Of a DNA stretch of 64,000 nucleotides, positions 8,245 to 17,662 are shown in pieces (position 1 is the first letter of the stretch; the number at the start of each line of letters is the position of its first letter). The stretch covers positions 186,001 to 250,000 of the forward strand of contig JAMLIC010000001.1 of NCBI GenBank assembly GCA_023954375.1, written 5' to 3'. A program made the position numbers and the translations under genes. This DNA is from Planctomycetota bacterium. Its GTDB lineage: Bacteria > Planctomycetota > J058. The notes beneath the pieces are model-generated. The model saw only the letters and a list, made by a program, of their open reading frames with translations, was not told the DNA's origin and did not search any database.

Positions 8245-9588
8245 GTGCCGGTGGTCTATCTGCTCCTGCGCGCCCTGCTCCGGCACGCCCTGCGCGTCTT
8301 CTTCCGCGACGTCACCGTCGAGGGTCGCAGCGACGTCCCCGCGGACGGGCCGCTCCTGCTGGCGGCCAACCACCCCAACACCCTCATGGACGTCCTGCTC
8401 GTGGCCACGGCGCTCGACCGGCGGGTCGGGTTCGTCGCCAAGGCGCCGCTGTTCAGGAACCCCCTCCTGGGGCCGATCCTGCGCTTCTTCGGCGCCGTCC
8501 CGGTCGAGCGCCGCCAGGAGGGGCCGCTCGACGAGGCCGCCCGCGCGCGCAACGAGGCCGCCCTGCGGGCGTGCGAGGACGCGGTCGCCGGCGGCGGCGC
8601 CGTCCTGATCTTCCCCGAGGGGGTCAGCCAGGACGAGCCGCGCCTCATGCCCCTCAAGACGGGGCTGGCCCGGATCGCCCTGGCGGCGGAGGCCCGCGCG
8701 CCGGGCCAGGTGCAGGTCGTCCCGGTGGCGCTCGTCTACGACGACCCGGGGACCTTCCGCAGCCGCGCCCGCGTCCGCTTCGGCCAGCCGCTCCCGGTGG
8801 CCCCGTTCGCGCGCCTCTCCGACCAGGAGCCCGAGCCCTTCCAGGCGGCGCGCGCGCTCACGGGCGCGGTGCGCGACGCGCTCCTGCCGGACGTGGTCCA
8901 CGTCGAGCACACCGAGCACGACCCCCTCGTGCGGGACCTCGCGCGCGTGTATGGGCGCGCCGTGGCCGCCGACGCGGGCGGGCCGCTGGCGGCCGTGGCC
9001 GCGATCTCGCGCGCCGTGAACGCCTTCGCCGTGAGCGACCCGCCCCGCGTCGAGCGCGTGAAGGGGCTCCTCGCCGACTACTGCGCGGCGCTCGAGCGGG
9101 CCGGCGTCGACGACCGCGTCGTGCGCGCCCACCAGGCGCGGCCGCCCACCGTCGTCGAGGACCTCGGCTTCGCGCTCGGCGCGCCCCTGGCGCTCTGGGG
9201 GATCGTCAACCACCTCCTCCTCTACAACGTGCCGCGGCTCGTCGTGGCGCTGGTCAACCCGGAGAGCGTCTTCGCCTCGACGGTCAAGCTGACGAGCGGC
9301 CTCCTCGCGTTCGTCGCCTGCTACGCCGTCCAGACCTGGCTCGTGGCCCGCCACCTCGGCGGCGCCGCCGCCACGATCTACCTGGGCACGCTCCCGCTCG
9401 CGGGCCTCATCGCGCTGCTCTGGCTCGAGGGGCTCTCGGGGCGCCGGCGCGCGCGCCGCGCGCGCAAGGAGCAGGCGCGCCTCGACCCGGCGACCCGGGC
9501 CGACCTGCAGACGCGGCGCGCGGCCGTGCTCCGGGAGCTCGACGCCGCGCGCGCCGACTTCCTGGCGATCGCCGGTCCGTTGGAGTAG
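8245..9588 (+). CDS. PlsC-type lysophospholipid acyltransferase with C-terminal membrane segments
   Basis: A 447-residue member of the glycerol-phosphate acyltransferase fold, probably transferring acyl chains to lysophosphatidate-type substrates in membrane lipid synthesis. The catalytic motif is NHPNTLMD (H and D spaced as in the bacterial NHPNxLxD subgroup). IFPEGVSQDEPRL is the block IV region and FVAKAPLF lies between them. Residues from about 315 on contain at least three hydrophobic segments (ALWGIVNHLLLYNV, LLAFVACYAV, LGTLPLAGLIALLWL), so the enzyme is membrane anchored. The GTG start at 8245 is the first good candidate; there is no clear ribosome binding site. Confidence 0.85.
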   Translation: MPVVYLLLRALLRHALRVFFRDVTVEGRSDVPADGPLLLAANHPNTLMDVLLVATALDRRVGFVAKAPLFRNPLLGPILRFFGAVPVERRQEGPLDEAARARNEAALRACEDAVAGGGAVLIFPEGVSQDEPRLMPLKTGLARIALAAEARAPGQVQVVPVALVYDDPGTFRSRARVRFGQPLPVAPFARLSDQEPEPFQAARALTGAVRDALLPDVVHVEHTEHDPLVRDLARVYGRAVAADAGGPLAAVAAISRAVNAFAVSDPPRVERVKGLLADYCAALERAGVDDRVVRAHQARPPTVVEDLGFALGAPLALWGIVNHLLLYNVPRLVVALVNPESVFASTVKLTSGLLAFVACYAVQTWLVARHLGGAAATIYLGTLPLAGLIALLWLEGLSGRRRARRARKEQARLDPATRADLQTRRAAVLRELDAARADFLAIAGPLE

Positions 9589-9611
9589 CCTCCCGACCCG
9601 GAGGCCCCCCC

Positions 9612-11009
9612 ATGACCGGCCGCGTCGCCCCCCTCGCCGCCCTGCTCCTCCTCCTCGCGGCGGCGGCGCCCGCGCAGGACGCGCCCGCCCTCGCCGCCAC
9701 CGAGGAGGCGCTCGCCCGGCGCTTCGCCGCCCTGCGCGAGGCGCTCGAGGCGGAGCTGGGCGGCCCGTTCGACCCGCCGCCGCGCTTCGTGCCGGCGCGA
9801 CGCGCCGAGGTCGCCCGGCTGATCGCCGCCGAGAACGAGGAGGTCCTCGGCGGGCTCGAGGGCGCGCCCGCGGGCGAGGAGCTGCGCCGCCTGTGCGAGC
9901 AGCAGGGGCGCGCGCTGAGCGACGCGTGCTTCGGCAAGCTCCACCTCGCCGAGGGCCACGTGCTGATCGCGGGCGAGACGTTCGCGCGGCTGGCGGCCCT
10001 CGCGCCGGAGCTCGCCGGCCTGCGCGAGGCCGCCTTCCTGGACGTGATCCTCGTCCACGAGGCCGTCCACGTGTGGCAGGACCGGCGCTTCGGCGTGCGC
10101 GCCTTCGTGGGCCAGCCGCGCGACGAGGAGGAGCTCCGCGCGCGCTTCTGCGTGCTCGAGGGCCACGCGCAGGTGGTCACCCGGCGCGTGGCCGAGCGGC
10201 TCGGCCTCGCCGACGCGTTCGCGCTGCTCGTGCGCGCCAACAGCGAGGTGCCCTCGTCGGTCACCGACCCTGTCATGCGCCACGTCCTCGACATGCTCAC
10301 GCAGGCCACCGGCTTCCAGTACGTCGAGGGCGAGAAGCTCGTCGCCGCCACGCTCGAGCGGCTCGGGCGGGACGCCGGCCTCGAGCGGCTGTTCACGGCG
10401 CCGCCGCGCACGCTCCGGGCCGTGAGCCATCCCGAGCACTACCTCGCCCCGCCGTCCGACGACCTCGACCTGCGCGCCCTCGCGCGGGCGGCGGCGGCCC
10501 TCCTGCCGGCCGGCTGGCCCAGCCAGGTCGCGCCGGTGCCGGAGCCGGCCCTGCGCTCGGGCCTGGCCCTGGGCGGGGAGGACGCGCTCGCCTGGCTCCG
10601 CGACGGGCACCGCGAGAGCTACGCCGCCACCGCGAGCGACCCGCGCGGCGCCGGGCGTCAGGTCACGATCGTGCTGCTGGGATGCACGTCGCCGGAGGCG
10701 GCCGCCCGCATGATCGACATCGAGGAGCGGGTCTCTCGCGCCAAGGACGAGGACTTCGCCCAGCCCGGCGGGGCCTTCGTGATCACCTCCGCCGAGTACG
10801 CGCACCCGGAGGTGGGCGACCGCCCGGGGCTCTGGGCCGACAAGCGCCTGCGCACGCCCATGGGCGAGGTCTCGGTGCGCACGCTGGTCGCCGTCCGCGG
10901 CGCGGTGGTGGTCGAGGCCATGAGCGTCCACCACCCGGACCTCGACCGCGCCGCCCTGGAGGACCTCGTCGGCAAGGTCCTCGACCTCCTCCCCCCCGCA
11001 CGGGACTGA
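9612..11009 (+). CDS. Exported gluzincin-like metallopeptidase homologue
   Basis: A 465-residue protein with a clear signal peptide ending in APAQD. H149-E-A-V-H153 is a zinc-binding HExxH motif, and E183 in VLEGHAQ is placed like the third, glutamate ligand of gluzincin metallopeptidases. A zinc-dependent peptidase or related hydrolase acting outside the cytoplasm is therefore plausible. The second half (from about 330) has no recognised motif. ATG 9612 is preceded by CGGAGG. A TAGCCT -10-like hexamer overlaps the stop of the upstream gene. The substrate is unknown. Confidence 0.7.
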   Translation: MTGRVAPLAALLLLLAAAAPAQDAPALAATEEALARRFAALREALEAELGGPFDPPPRFVPARRAEVARLIAAENEEVLGGLEGAPAGEELRRLCEQQGRALSDACFGKLHLAEGHVLIAGETFARLAALAPELAGLREAAFLDVILVHEAVHVWQDRRFGVRAFVGQPRDEEELRARFCVLEGHAQVVTRRVAERLGLADAFALLVRANSEVPSSVTDPVMRHVLDMLTQATGFQYVEGEKLVAATLERLGRDAGLERLFTAPPRTLRAVSHPEHYLAPPSDDLDLRALARAAAALLPAGWPSQVAPVPEPALRSGLALGGEDALAWLRDGHRESYAATASDPRGAGRQVTIVLLGCTSPEAAARMIDIEERVSRAKDEDFAQPGGAFVITSAEYAHPEVGDRPGLWADKRLRTPMGEVSVRTLVAVRGAVVVEAMSVHHPDLDRAALEDLVGKVLDLLPPARD

Positions 11010-11060
11010 CCTCCTGGTAGCCTCTCCGGCCCGGCCGAGCGCCGGAGCACGGGAGGGACC

Positions 11061-11594
11061 ATGCGCGAGCTCTGCGCCCGGGACGTGATGACCACCGAGG
11101 TCACGACCGTCTCGCAGGAGGTGCCGGTCGAGGAGCTCATCGGGCTGCTCCGGGCCAGCCACTTCAGCGGGATCCCCGTGGTCGACGCGGACGGGCGCGC
11201 CGTCGGCGTCGTCTCGGAGACGGACATCCTCCGCGCGCTGGCCTACACCATCGGGCCGCCAGGCTCCGGCGAGTTCGCGCCCACGTTCCAGGCGGGCAAG
11301 AAGCGCGTCAGCTCCGTGCTCCTCGACGCCGTGAGCCACGACGACCTGCACGCGGCCGCGGCCCTGCGCGGCCTGGTGGACCGGCCGGTCAAGGAGCTCA
11401 TGACGCCCTACGTCCACCACTGCGCCGCCGACGCCCCGGTCGTCGAGGTGTGCGAGATGATGGTCTGGAAGGAGATCCGCCGCGTCGTCGTCCTCGACGC
11501 CGAGCGGCGCCCGGTCGGCATGATCTCGTCGATCGACCTGATCCGGCGGCTCGGAGAGTGGCTGCACCGCTCGGACGAGGCGCACCGGCGGTGA
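11061..11594 (+). CDS. CBS-domain pair protein
   Basis: A 177-residue stand-alone pair of CBS domains, modules that bind adenosyl ligands such as AMP, ATP or SAM. CBS1 (about 5-60) has RDVMTTEVTTV and SGIPVVDADGRAVGVVSETDI. CBS2 (about 108-165) has VKELMTPYVHHCAADAP and RRVVVLDAERRPVGMISSIDL. Start ATG with GGGAGGG five bases upstream. Its TGA overlaps the purH GTG as GTGA, so it is translationally coupled to purine synthesis. A nucleotide-sensing role is inferred from this context. Confidence 0.85.
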   Translation: MRELCARDVMTTEVTTVSQEVPVEELIGLLRASHFSGIPVVDADGRAVGVVSETDILRALAYTIGPPGSGEFAPTFQAGKKRVSSVLLDAVSHDDLHAAAALRGLVDRPVKELMTPYVHHCAADAPVVEVCEMMVWKEIRRVVVLDAERRPVGMISSIDLIRRLGEWLHRSDEAHRR

Positions 11595-13135
11595 CCGACC
11601 AGGTGACGGTCCGGCGGGCGCTCCTGAGCGTCGCTGACAAGCAGGGCCTCCTGGAGCTGGCCCGCGAGCTCGCGGCGCGCGGCGTGGCCCTCGTCTCGAC
11701 CGGCGGCACGGCCGCGGCCCTGCGCGCCGGGGGCCTCGAGGTCGAGGACGTCTCGGCGGTGACCGGCCACCCCGAGGTCCTCGGCGGGCGGGTCAAGACG
11801 CTCCACCCGAAGGTCCACGGGGGGATCCTCGCCAGGGAGGTCGCCGACCTCGACGGCCTCGGGATCGCGCCGTTCGACCTCGTGGTCGTGAACCTCTACC
11901 GCTTCGAGGAGGCCGCCGCGCGCGGCCTCGACCTCGACGGGCTGGTCGAGGAGGTCGACATCGGCGGCCCGGCGATGACCCGCGCCGCGGCCAAGAACTT
12001 CCACCGCGTGGCCGTGCTCAGCGACCCCGCGCAGTACGGCCCGCTCCTCGACGAGCTCGCGCGGACGGGCGGCGTCTCTCGCGCCACCCGCGAGGCCCTG
12101 GCCCTGGCCGCCTTCGCCCGGACCGCCGCCTACGACGCCACGATCGAGGCGACGCTCCGGGCGCGGCTGCGGCCGGACGAGCGGCTGCCCGACCGGCTCG
12201 CCCTCGCGGCCGTGCGCGTGGGCGAGCCCTTGCGCTACGGCGAGAACCCGCACCAGCGGGGCGCCCTCTACCGGCCGACGACCGCTCGCGGCGGGCTGGG
12301 CAGCCTGCGCGTGCTCGGCGAGGGCAAGGAGCTCTCCTACAACAACCTCCTCGACGTCGACGCGGCGATGACCATGGCGCACGCGCTCGGCGGCGCGTCC
12401 GCCTGCGTGATCAAGCACGCCGGCCCCTGCGGGGCGGCGAGCGCCGACGACCTCGCCCTCGCGATCGACGCCGCCTGGGAGGGCGACCCGGTCTCGGCCT
12501 TCGGGTCCGTCGTGGGCCTGAGCCGCCCGCTCGACCGCGCCGGGGCCGAGGCGCTGGCGAAGAAGGGCTTCGTCGAGGTGGTCGTGGCCCCGGGCTACGA
12601 CGACGCCGCCCTCGAGGTCCTGCGGGGGCGCAAGGGCTGGGGGCAGACGCTGCGCGTCGTCGAGGCCAGCCCGGCCGAGGACGACCTCCTCGAGGTGCGC
12701 GGCCTCTCGGGCGCGCTGCTCGTGCAGGACCGCGACCGCGCGCCGCCGGCCCGCTGGGAGGTCGTCACGCGCCGCGCGCCCACGCCCGAGGAGGACGCGG
12801 CCCTGCGCTTCGCCTGGACCTGCGTGCGGTTCGTGCGCAGCAACGCGATCGCCGTCGCCCGCGGGCGGGCGCTGGTGGGCGTCGGCGGCGGGCTGCCGTC
12901 GCGCGTCGACGCGGTGCACCTCGCCGCGCGCAAGGCGGGCGAGCGCGCGCGCGGCGCCTCGCTCGCGTCCGACGCCTTCTTCCCCTTCCCCGATGGCGTC
13001 GAGGCGGCCGCCGAGGCGGGCGTGACCGCGTTCGTCCAGCCGGGCGGGTCGAAGAAGGACACCGACGTGATCGCCCGCGCCGACGCGCTCGGCCTGGCGA
13101 TGGTCGTCACGGGCACCCGCCACTTCAGGCATTAG
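11591..13135 (+). CDS. purH: Bifunctional AICAR formyltransferase / IMP cyclohydrolase
   Basis: A 514-residue enzyme for the last two steps of de novo IMP synthesis. The N-terminal cyclohydrolase part (about 1-195) has the STGGTAAAL and KTLHPKVHGGILA segments. The formyltransferase part carries RYGENPHQRGALY, SYNNLLDVDAA and KHAGPCGAA, and ends with the typical DAFFPFPDGVEAAAEAG...GGSKKD segment. Length matches the family. GTG 11591 overlaps the preceding CBS gene stop. The following transporter starts 2 nt after its stop, so it sits in a tightly packed operon. Confidence 0.96.
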   Translation: MTDQVTVRRALLSVADKQGLLELARELAARGVALVSTGGTAAALRAGGLEVEDVSAVTGHPEVLGGRVKTLHPKVHGGILAREVADLDGLGIAPFDLVVVNLYRFEEAAARGLDLDGLVEEVDIGGPAMTRAAAKNFHRVAVLSDPAQYGPLLDELARTGGVSRATREALALAAFARTAAYDATIEATLRARLRPDERLPDRLALAAVRVGEPLRYGENPHQRGALYRPTTARGGLGSLRVLGEGKELSYNNLLDVDAAMTMAHALGGASACVIKHAGPCGAASADDLALAIDAAWEGDPVSAFGSVVGLSRPLDRAGAEALAKKGFVEVVVAPGYDDAALEVLRGRKGWGQTLRVVEASPAEDDLLEVRGLSGALLVQDRDRAPPARWEVVTRRAPTPEEDAALRFAWTCVRFVRSNAIAVARGRALVGVGGGLPSRVDAVHLAARKAGERARGASLASDAFFPFPDGVEAAAEAGVTAFVQPGGSKKDTDVIARADALGLAMVVTGTRHFRH

Positions 13136-13137
13136 AC

Positions 13138-14400
13138 GTGCGCGCCTGGCACTACGTCCTCTACGCCTGCGGCCAGGTCGGCATGATGTGCCTGGCCCGG
13201 TTCTTCTTCCAGTGGAACATGGAGTACGCCCGCGAGCCCGTGGGCGATGGCTTCCTCCTCGCGCCGGCGCTCCTCGGCCTCCTCCTGTTCGGCTTCCGCA
13301 TCTTCGACGGGGTCACCGACCCGGTGGCCGGGATCATCAGCGATCGATGGGTCCGCCGCGGGCGCCAGCGCCGCCACCTGCTCCTGTTCGCCTTCGCCCT
13401 GCCGGTGGTCGGCCTGGCGCTGATCTTCCGCCCGGACCGCGAGATGGCCGAGCCCCTGCGCTGGGCGCTCGCCACCGGCGGCATGTTCGTGTTCTTCGTC
13501 GGCTACACCGTCTACGCGATCCCCTACTGGAGCCTCGTCGCCGACTACTCCGGCGACGACCACGACGTGCGGCGCCGGCTCTCGAACAGCCTCGGCACGG
13601 GCATGCTCGTGGCGACGGCGATCATCGCCGTCGCCAGCCCGGCGGTCGTCGTGGCCCGCGGCTACTTCGAGGCGGCGCTGTGGGTCGGCATCCCGGCCAC
13701 GCTCCTCATGGTCCTGCCCTTCTTCGCCCAGCCCGGGCCGCAGCCGGCCGCCGCCGCGCCCGCCGGGCCCGAGCCGACGCTCGGGGAGATGCTCGGCACG
13801 GCCTTCAAGGACCGGCGCTTCCTCGCCGTGCTCGTGCTCTTCTCCGGCTCGCAGATGTCGTTCACGGTCATGACGGCCGGCGCGCCCGCGATCGCCTCCG
13901 AGGTCCTCGGCGGCACGGCCGGCGACGTCCCGCGCCTCCTCGGCCCCTTCCTCCTCGGCGCGTTCCCCTTCTTCGTCCTCGTGCCGACGCTCTCGCGCCG
14001 GCTCGGGTGGGAGCGGGCGGTCGTGGTCGCGTCGCTGGCGCTCGGGGTCGTCTACGCCGGGACGCGCTTCCTGGACGGCGAGGCGCCCAGCCCGTTCCTC
14101 ACGGCCGGGCTGCTCTTCGCCTGCGCCGGTCCCATGGCCGCCGTGCTCCTCGGCCTCGAGGGCGAGGCCGTGACCACCTGCGCCCGCGAGTCGAAGGGGG
14201 AGCTGACGGCGATCTACTTCGGCATGCTCAACCTCGTGGTCAAGGCCATGAACGGCCTGGCCGTGTTCCTCACCGGCGTCGTCCTCGAGCAGCAGCGCTT
14301 CGGCCTGATCGGCCCGCTCGCCGGGGCGCTCCTGTGGGCGGGCGTCGCCGGCTACTTCGTCCTGCGCCCGCGCGGCGGGCGGGCCGCGCCGGCGGCGTGA
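13138..14400 (+). CDS. MFS transporter, GPH (glycoside-pentoside-hexuronide) type
   Basis: A 420-residue inner-membrane protein with about 12 hydrophobic segments. The first cytoplasmic loop has DGVTDPVAGIISDRWVRRGRQRRHL, the GPH/MFS_2 signature for sugar:cation symporters. The substrate cannot be deduced. GTG 13138 lies 2 nt after the purH stop, and its TGA overlaps the next GTG, making it the third member of the CBS-purH chain. Confidence 0.85.
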   Translation: MRAWHYVLYACGQVGMMCLARFFFQWNMEYAREPVGDGFLLAPALLGLLLFGFRIFDGVTDPVAGIISDRWVRRGRQRRHLLLFAFALPVVGLALIFRPDREMAEPLRWALATGGMFVFFVGYTVYAIPYWSLVADYSGDDHDVRRRLSNSLGTGMLVATAIIAVASPAVVVARGYFEAALWVGIPATLLMVLPFFAQPGPQPAAAAPAGPEPTLGEMLGTAFKDRRFLAVLVLFSGSQMSFTVMTAGAPAIASEVLGGTAGDVPRLLGPFLLGAFPFFVLVPTLSRRLGWERAVVVASLALGVVYAGTRFLDGEAPSPFLTAGLLFACAGPMAAVLLGLEGEAVTTCARESKGELTAIYFGMLNLVVKAMNGLAVFLTGVVLEQQRFGLIGPLAGALLWAGVAGYFVLRPRGGRAAPAA

Positions 14401-15083
14401 CCCCGACGCTCAGCGTCGTCGTCCCCGCCCTCGACGAGGCCGCCGCGGTCGGCCCGCTCCTGCGCGCCCTCGACGCCGACCTGGGCCCCGGCGACGAGGT
14501 GCTCCTCGTCGACGGCGGCAGCGCCGACGGCACGGCCGACCTCGCCCGCGCGCTCGGCCTCCCGCGCGTCCACGTCCTCGCGGCGCCGCGCGGGCGGGCG
14601 CGGCAGATGAACGCCGGCGCCGCGCGGGCGGTCGGCGACTGGCTCGTGTTCCTGCACGCCGACGGGCGCCTCCCCCGGCCGGCGATCGAGGCCGTGCGCG
14701 CGGCGACGGGCGAGTGGGGCTACTTCGGCGTCCGGCTCGACGCGCCCGGCCTGGCCTTCCGGGCGGTCGAGGCGGGGATCAACCTGCGCAGCCGCGCCTT
14801 CGACACGCCCTCGGGCGACCAGGCGCTCTTCGTCCGGCGCGCGACGTTCGAGGCGCTCGGCGGCTACCGCGACGTGCCGCTCATGGAGGACCTGCTCCTC
14901 GCCGACGCCCTGCGCGCGCGCGGGGCGCCCGGCCGCCCGGGCGTCAGGGTCACGACCAGCGCGCGCCGCTGGCGCGCCCGCGGGCTCGCGCGCACGGTCG
15001 CCGGCATGTGGGCGCTCCGGGCGGCGTTCCGGCTGGGCGTGCCGCCGGAGCGCCTGGCCCCGCGCTACCCGGCGTCACGGTAG
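14397..15083 (+). CDS. Family 2 glycosyltransferase (TIGR04283-like)
   Basis: A 228-residue GT-A fold transferase. LSVVVPALDEAAAV opens the nucleotide-sugar domain. DGGSADGT and LHADGRLP are the aspartate-containing donor/metal motifs, and GDQALFVRR with MEDLLLADALR is typical of the small rSAM/selenodomain-associated transferase 2 family (TIGR04283). No transmembrane anchor is evident. The GTG overlaps the transporter stop. The gene ends 9 nt inside the convergent DUF2490 gene. Confidence 0.8.
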   Translation: MTPTLSVVVPALDEAAAVGPLLRALDADLGPGDEVLLVDGGSADGTADLARALGLPRVHVLAAPRGRARQMNAGAARAVGDWLVFLHADGRLPRPAIEAVRAATGEWGYFGVRLDAPGLAFRAVEAGINLRSRAFDTPSGDQALFVRRATFEALGGYRDVPLMEDLLLADALRARGAPGRPGVRVTTSARRWRARGLARTVAGMWALRAAFRLGVPPERLAPRYPASR

Positions 15084-15761
15084 GTCGATCCACAGCGACG
15101 CGAACAGGACGTGGTTGAGCTGGTCGTCGGCGCGGACCCGGTGGAAGTACTGGTTCAGGTACCCCACCTCGAAGCGGGCCCAGCGCGCGACCTGGAGGCC
15201 CGGCCCCACGAACACGCGGTTCTGGTCGAAGCCGCGCCGAGGCCCGCGGTCGACCGTGTTGAGGTTGAAGAAGAACTCGTTCCAGGCGATCGCCAGGAGG
15301 CGGCCCTCGAAGGCCAGGGGGAGGCTCCCGCGCAGGAGCCACCTGAGGCGATGCGCCACGGGGTCGCGGTCCTGCAGGAACCGCTGCTCGGCCCGGAGGC
15401 GGTGGATGAAGCGGAGCCGGCCCAGGTCCTCGAGCGTGTGGTCGTACTGCACCTGCTGCCATGCGCGGTGCTCGCGCGAGTAGCGCCGGTCGACGCGCTC
15501 GACGAAGGCGTAGCCGCCCCAGAGCGAGAGGCCCTCGACCGGCGTGAGCCAGGCCAGCGCCGGGCGGTAGATCATGAAGCCGAGCCGCCCGGCGTCCTCG
15601 ATCAGCCGCGGCTGCACCTCGACCCACAGGCGCACGGGCCGGTAGGTCGCCTGGAGGATCACCGGCGCCCACACCTGGAAGTCCTCGTCGACCCCGCGCG
15701 CGCGCGCCCGGGGGGCGAGGGCGAGGAGGAGGAGGAGGACGGTGAGGACGACGCGGCGCAT
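15075..15761 (-). CDS. DUF2490 family outer-membrane/periplasmic protein
   Basis: A 228-residue protein with an N-terminal signal sequence (RRVVLTVLLLLLALAPRARA). Alternating aromatic/polar beta strands follow, with FQVWAPVILQATYRPVRLWVEVQPRL, YLNQYFHRVRADDQLNHVLFASLWIDLP at the end, and RNRVFVG-like hairpins between. This pattern fits DUF2490 proteins, predicted small beta-barrels of unknown function. The ATG has GAGGTG five bases upstream. The 3' end overlaps the convergent glycosyltransferase. Confidence 0.75.
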   Translation of the reverse strand: MRRVVLTVLLLLLALAPRARARGVDEDFQVWAPVILQATYRPVRLWVEVQPRLIEDAGRLGFMIYRPALAWLTPVEGLSLWGGYAFVERVDRRYSREHRAWQQVQYDHTLEDLGRLRFIHRLRAEQRFLQDRDPVAHRLRWLLRGSLPLAFEGRLLAIAWNEFFFNLNTVDRGPRRGFDQNRVFVGPGLQVARWARFEVGYLNQYFHRVRADDQLNHVLFASLWIDLP

Positions 15762-15835
15762 GGAGCACCTCGCAGGCGTGGAGCGGGTCGGGGGTGGTGG
15801 GGACGAAGGACGTGGTCGGCGCGGAGACGGGGACC

Positions 15836-17107
15836 TCAGATGCCCTTGAGGAGGTGCCCCATCTTGTCGCGTTTCGTCCGCAGGTACTCGCGGTTCGCCG
15901 AGTGCGGCTCGATCTCCAGCGCGATCCGCTCGACGATCTCCAGGCCGAAGCCCGAGAGGCCCACGACCTTCATCGGGTTGTTCGTGAGCAGGCGGATCCG
16001 CGTGAGGCCGAGGTCGGCGAGGATCTGCGCGCCGACGCCGTAGTCGCGCATGTCGGCGCCGAAGCCCAGGACCTCGTTCGCCTCGACGGTGTCGAGCCCC
16101 TTGTCCTGCAGGGCGTAGGCGCGCAGCTTGTTCTTGAGGCCGATCCCGCGCCCCTCCTGGCGCATGTAGAGGATCACGCCCTCGCCCTCCGCGGCGATCC
16201 GCTCCATGGCGCGATGGAGCTGGCCGCCGCAGTCGCAGCGGAGCGACCCGAGGACGTCGCCCGTCAGGCACTCGCTGTGGACGCGCACGAGGGCGGCCCG
16301 GTCGATGGGCGCCTGGGCGCCGTCGGCCCCGCGCCGCCCGACCTCGCCCATGCACAGCGCGAGGTGCGGGCGGTCGTCGTAGTCGTCGACGTAGACGTGC
16401 AGGTCGAACTCGCCGTAGGCCGTGGGCAGCTTGACGCTGACGGAGCGGTGGACGTGGCGCTCGTGCTCGCGCCGGTAGCGGATGATGTCGGCGACGCAGC
16501 CCATCTTCAGGCCGTGCTGGCGGCAGAACTCGACCAGCTCCGGGACGCGCGACATCGTCCCGTCCTCGTTCATGATCTCGCAGATGATCCCGGCCGGCCG
16601 CAGCCCGGCGAGGCGGCACAGGTCGACCGAGCCCTCCGTCTGGCCGGCGCGGACGAGGACGCCGCCGTCCTGGGCCCTGAGCGGGAAGATGTGCCCCGGC
16701 CGGACCAGCTCCTCGGGCTTCGTCTTCGGGTCGACGAGGAGCTCGATCGTCCTCGTGCGGTCGGCGGCCGAGATGCCGGTGGTGACGCCGTCGCGGGCGT
16801 CGACCGAGACGGTGAACGCCGTGCCGTGGAGCGACGTGTTGTTGTCCGCCTGCGGGTAGAGGTCGAGCTCCTGGCAGCGCTGGGCCGTGAGCGAGACGCA
16901 GATCAGGCCGCGCCCGAACTTCGCCATGAAGTTCACGGCCTCGGGGGTGACCTTCTCCGCGGCGAGGACGAGGTCCCCCTCGTTCTCGCGGTTCTCGTCG
17001 TCGACGAGGACCACCATGCGCCCGGCGCGGATCTCCTCGATCAGCTCCTCGACGGGCGCGAAGGTGCGGGTCGTGTCCTGCTGCCGGACGGCGGCCCCGT
17101 TCTGCAT
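15836..17107 (-). CDS. ribBA: Bifunctional DHBP synthase / GTP cyclohydrolase II
   Basis: A 423-residue fusion supplying both precursors of riboflavin. The N-terminal RibB half (about 15-215) has [22 protein letters not shown] and HTEGSVDL-type residues (here GQTEGSVDL). The C-terminal RibA half (from about 220) has the zinc-binding motif [20 protein letters not shown] and the catalytic [17 protein letters not shown]. Start ATG 17107 with GGAGGA eight bases upstream and a TAGGCT -10 about 43 nt upstream. No FMN riboswitch fits in the 117-bp divergent spacer. Confidence 0.96.
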   Translation of the reverse strand: MQNGAAVRQQDTTRTFAPVEELIEEIRAGRMVVLVDDENRENEGDLVLAAEKVTPEAVNFMAKFGRGLICVSLTAQRCQELDLYPQADNNTSLHGTAFTVSVDARDGVTTGISAADRTRTIELLVDPKTKPEELVRPGHIFPLRAQDGGVLVRAGQTEGSVDLCRLAGLRPAGIICEIMNEDGTMSRVPELVEFCRQHGLKMGCVADIIRYRREHERHVHRSVSVKLPTAYGEFDLHVYVDDYDDRPHLALCMGEVGRRGADGAQAPIDRAALVRVHSECLTGDVLGSLRCDCGGQLHRAMERIAAEGEGVILYMRQEGRGIGLKNKLRAYALQDKGLDTVEANEVLGFGADMRDYGVGAQILADLGLTRIRLLTNNPMKVVGLSGFGLEIVERIALEIEPHSANREYLRTKRDKMGHLLKGI

Positions 17108-17150
17108 GGCTCGCTCCTCCGCGGCGGCCGACGGTCGTCGTGCCGGCAAG

Positions 17151-17156
17151 AGCCTA
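17151..17156 (-). promoter_or_regulatory. -10 element TAGGCT of ribBA
   Basis: On the minus strand TAGGCT lies 43 nt before the ribBA ATG, leaving a leader that contains the GGAGGA ribosome binding site. Confidence 0.4.
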
Positions 17157-17211
17157 GCACGCCGGCCCGGCGCCCCGAGGCGTGACGGTGGCGACTCGCC
17201 CGGGCCCTGGG

Positions 17212-17217
17212 TACAGT
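17212..17217 (+). promoter_or_regulatory. -10 element TACAGT of the GroES-like gene, leaderless
   Basis: TACAGT ends 7 nt before the GTG at 17225, with only CTCCCGC between, so the mRNA should start at the initiation codon. Confidence 0.55.
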
Positions 17218-17224
17218 CTCCCGC

Positions 17225-17599
17225 GTGAAGGTCCCCCGGAACCTGATCGTCGTCGGCGACCGCGTGCTCATCGTCCCGGACGAGGACACGCGCACCCACT
17301 CCGGCCTCTACCTGCCCCAGGGTGTCCACGAGTCGGACGGCGTCCGCGCCGGGCGGGTGATCGCCACCGGGCCGGGCGTGCCCCTGCCGTCGCTCCACGA
17401 GCCCGACGACGAGCCGTGGAAGGAGGCGCAGCGGCAGGACCGCTACCTCCCCATGCAGGTGAAGGTCGGCGACTACGCGCTGTTCTTCAAGAAGGCGGCC
17501 GTCGAGGTGCGCTACGACGCGGCGAACTACCTGGTCGTCCCGCAGTCGGCGATCCTCATCATCGTCCGCGAGGAGGCGGGGCCCCCGCCGCTGCCGTGA
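17225..17599 (+). CDS. GroES-like co-chaperonin (long variant)
   Basis: A 124-residue Cpn10-fold protein. The start [26 protein letters not shown] and the GRVIATGPG strand match GroES, which caps the GroEL folding chamber. The region after GPG is expanded by about 25 charged residues ([17 protein letters not shown]) before returning to [33 protein letters not shown]. The C-terminal AGPPPLP tail is also unusual. Ordinary GroES is about 97 residues, and no groEL is adjacent, so this may be a second, specialised paralogue. The GTG start sits directly behind a -10 element. Confidence 0.8.
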   Translation: MKVPRNLIVVGDRVLIVPDEDTRTHSGLYLPQGVHESDGVRAGRVIATGPGVPLPSLHEPDDEPWKEAQRQDRYLPMQVKVGDYALFFKKAAVEVRYDAANYLVVPQSAILIIVREEAGPPPLP

Positions 17600-17662
17600 C
17601 GTTGACGTCCTCCCCCACCCCGGGCATGATCCGGCGCCCGGTGGGGAGAGGAGCTCGTCCTG

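Noticed and set aside
17108..17224. FMN riboswitch upstream of ribBA
   Set aside because: Only 117 bp separate the divergent genes and none of the conserved RFN-element blocks is visible.
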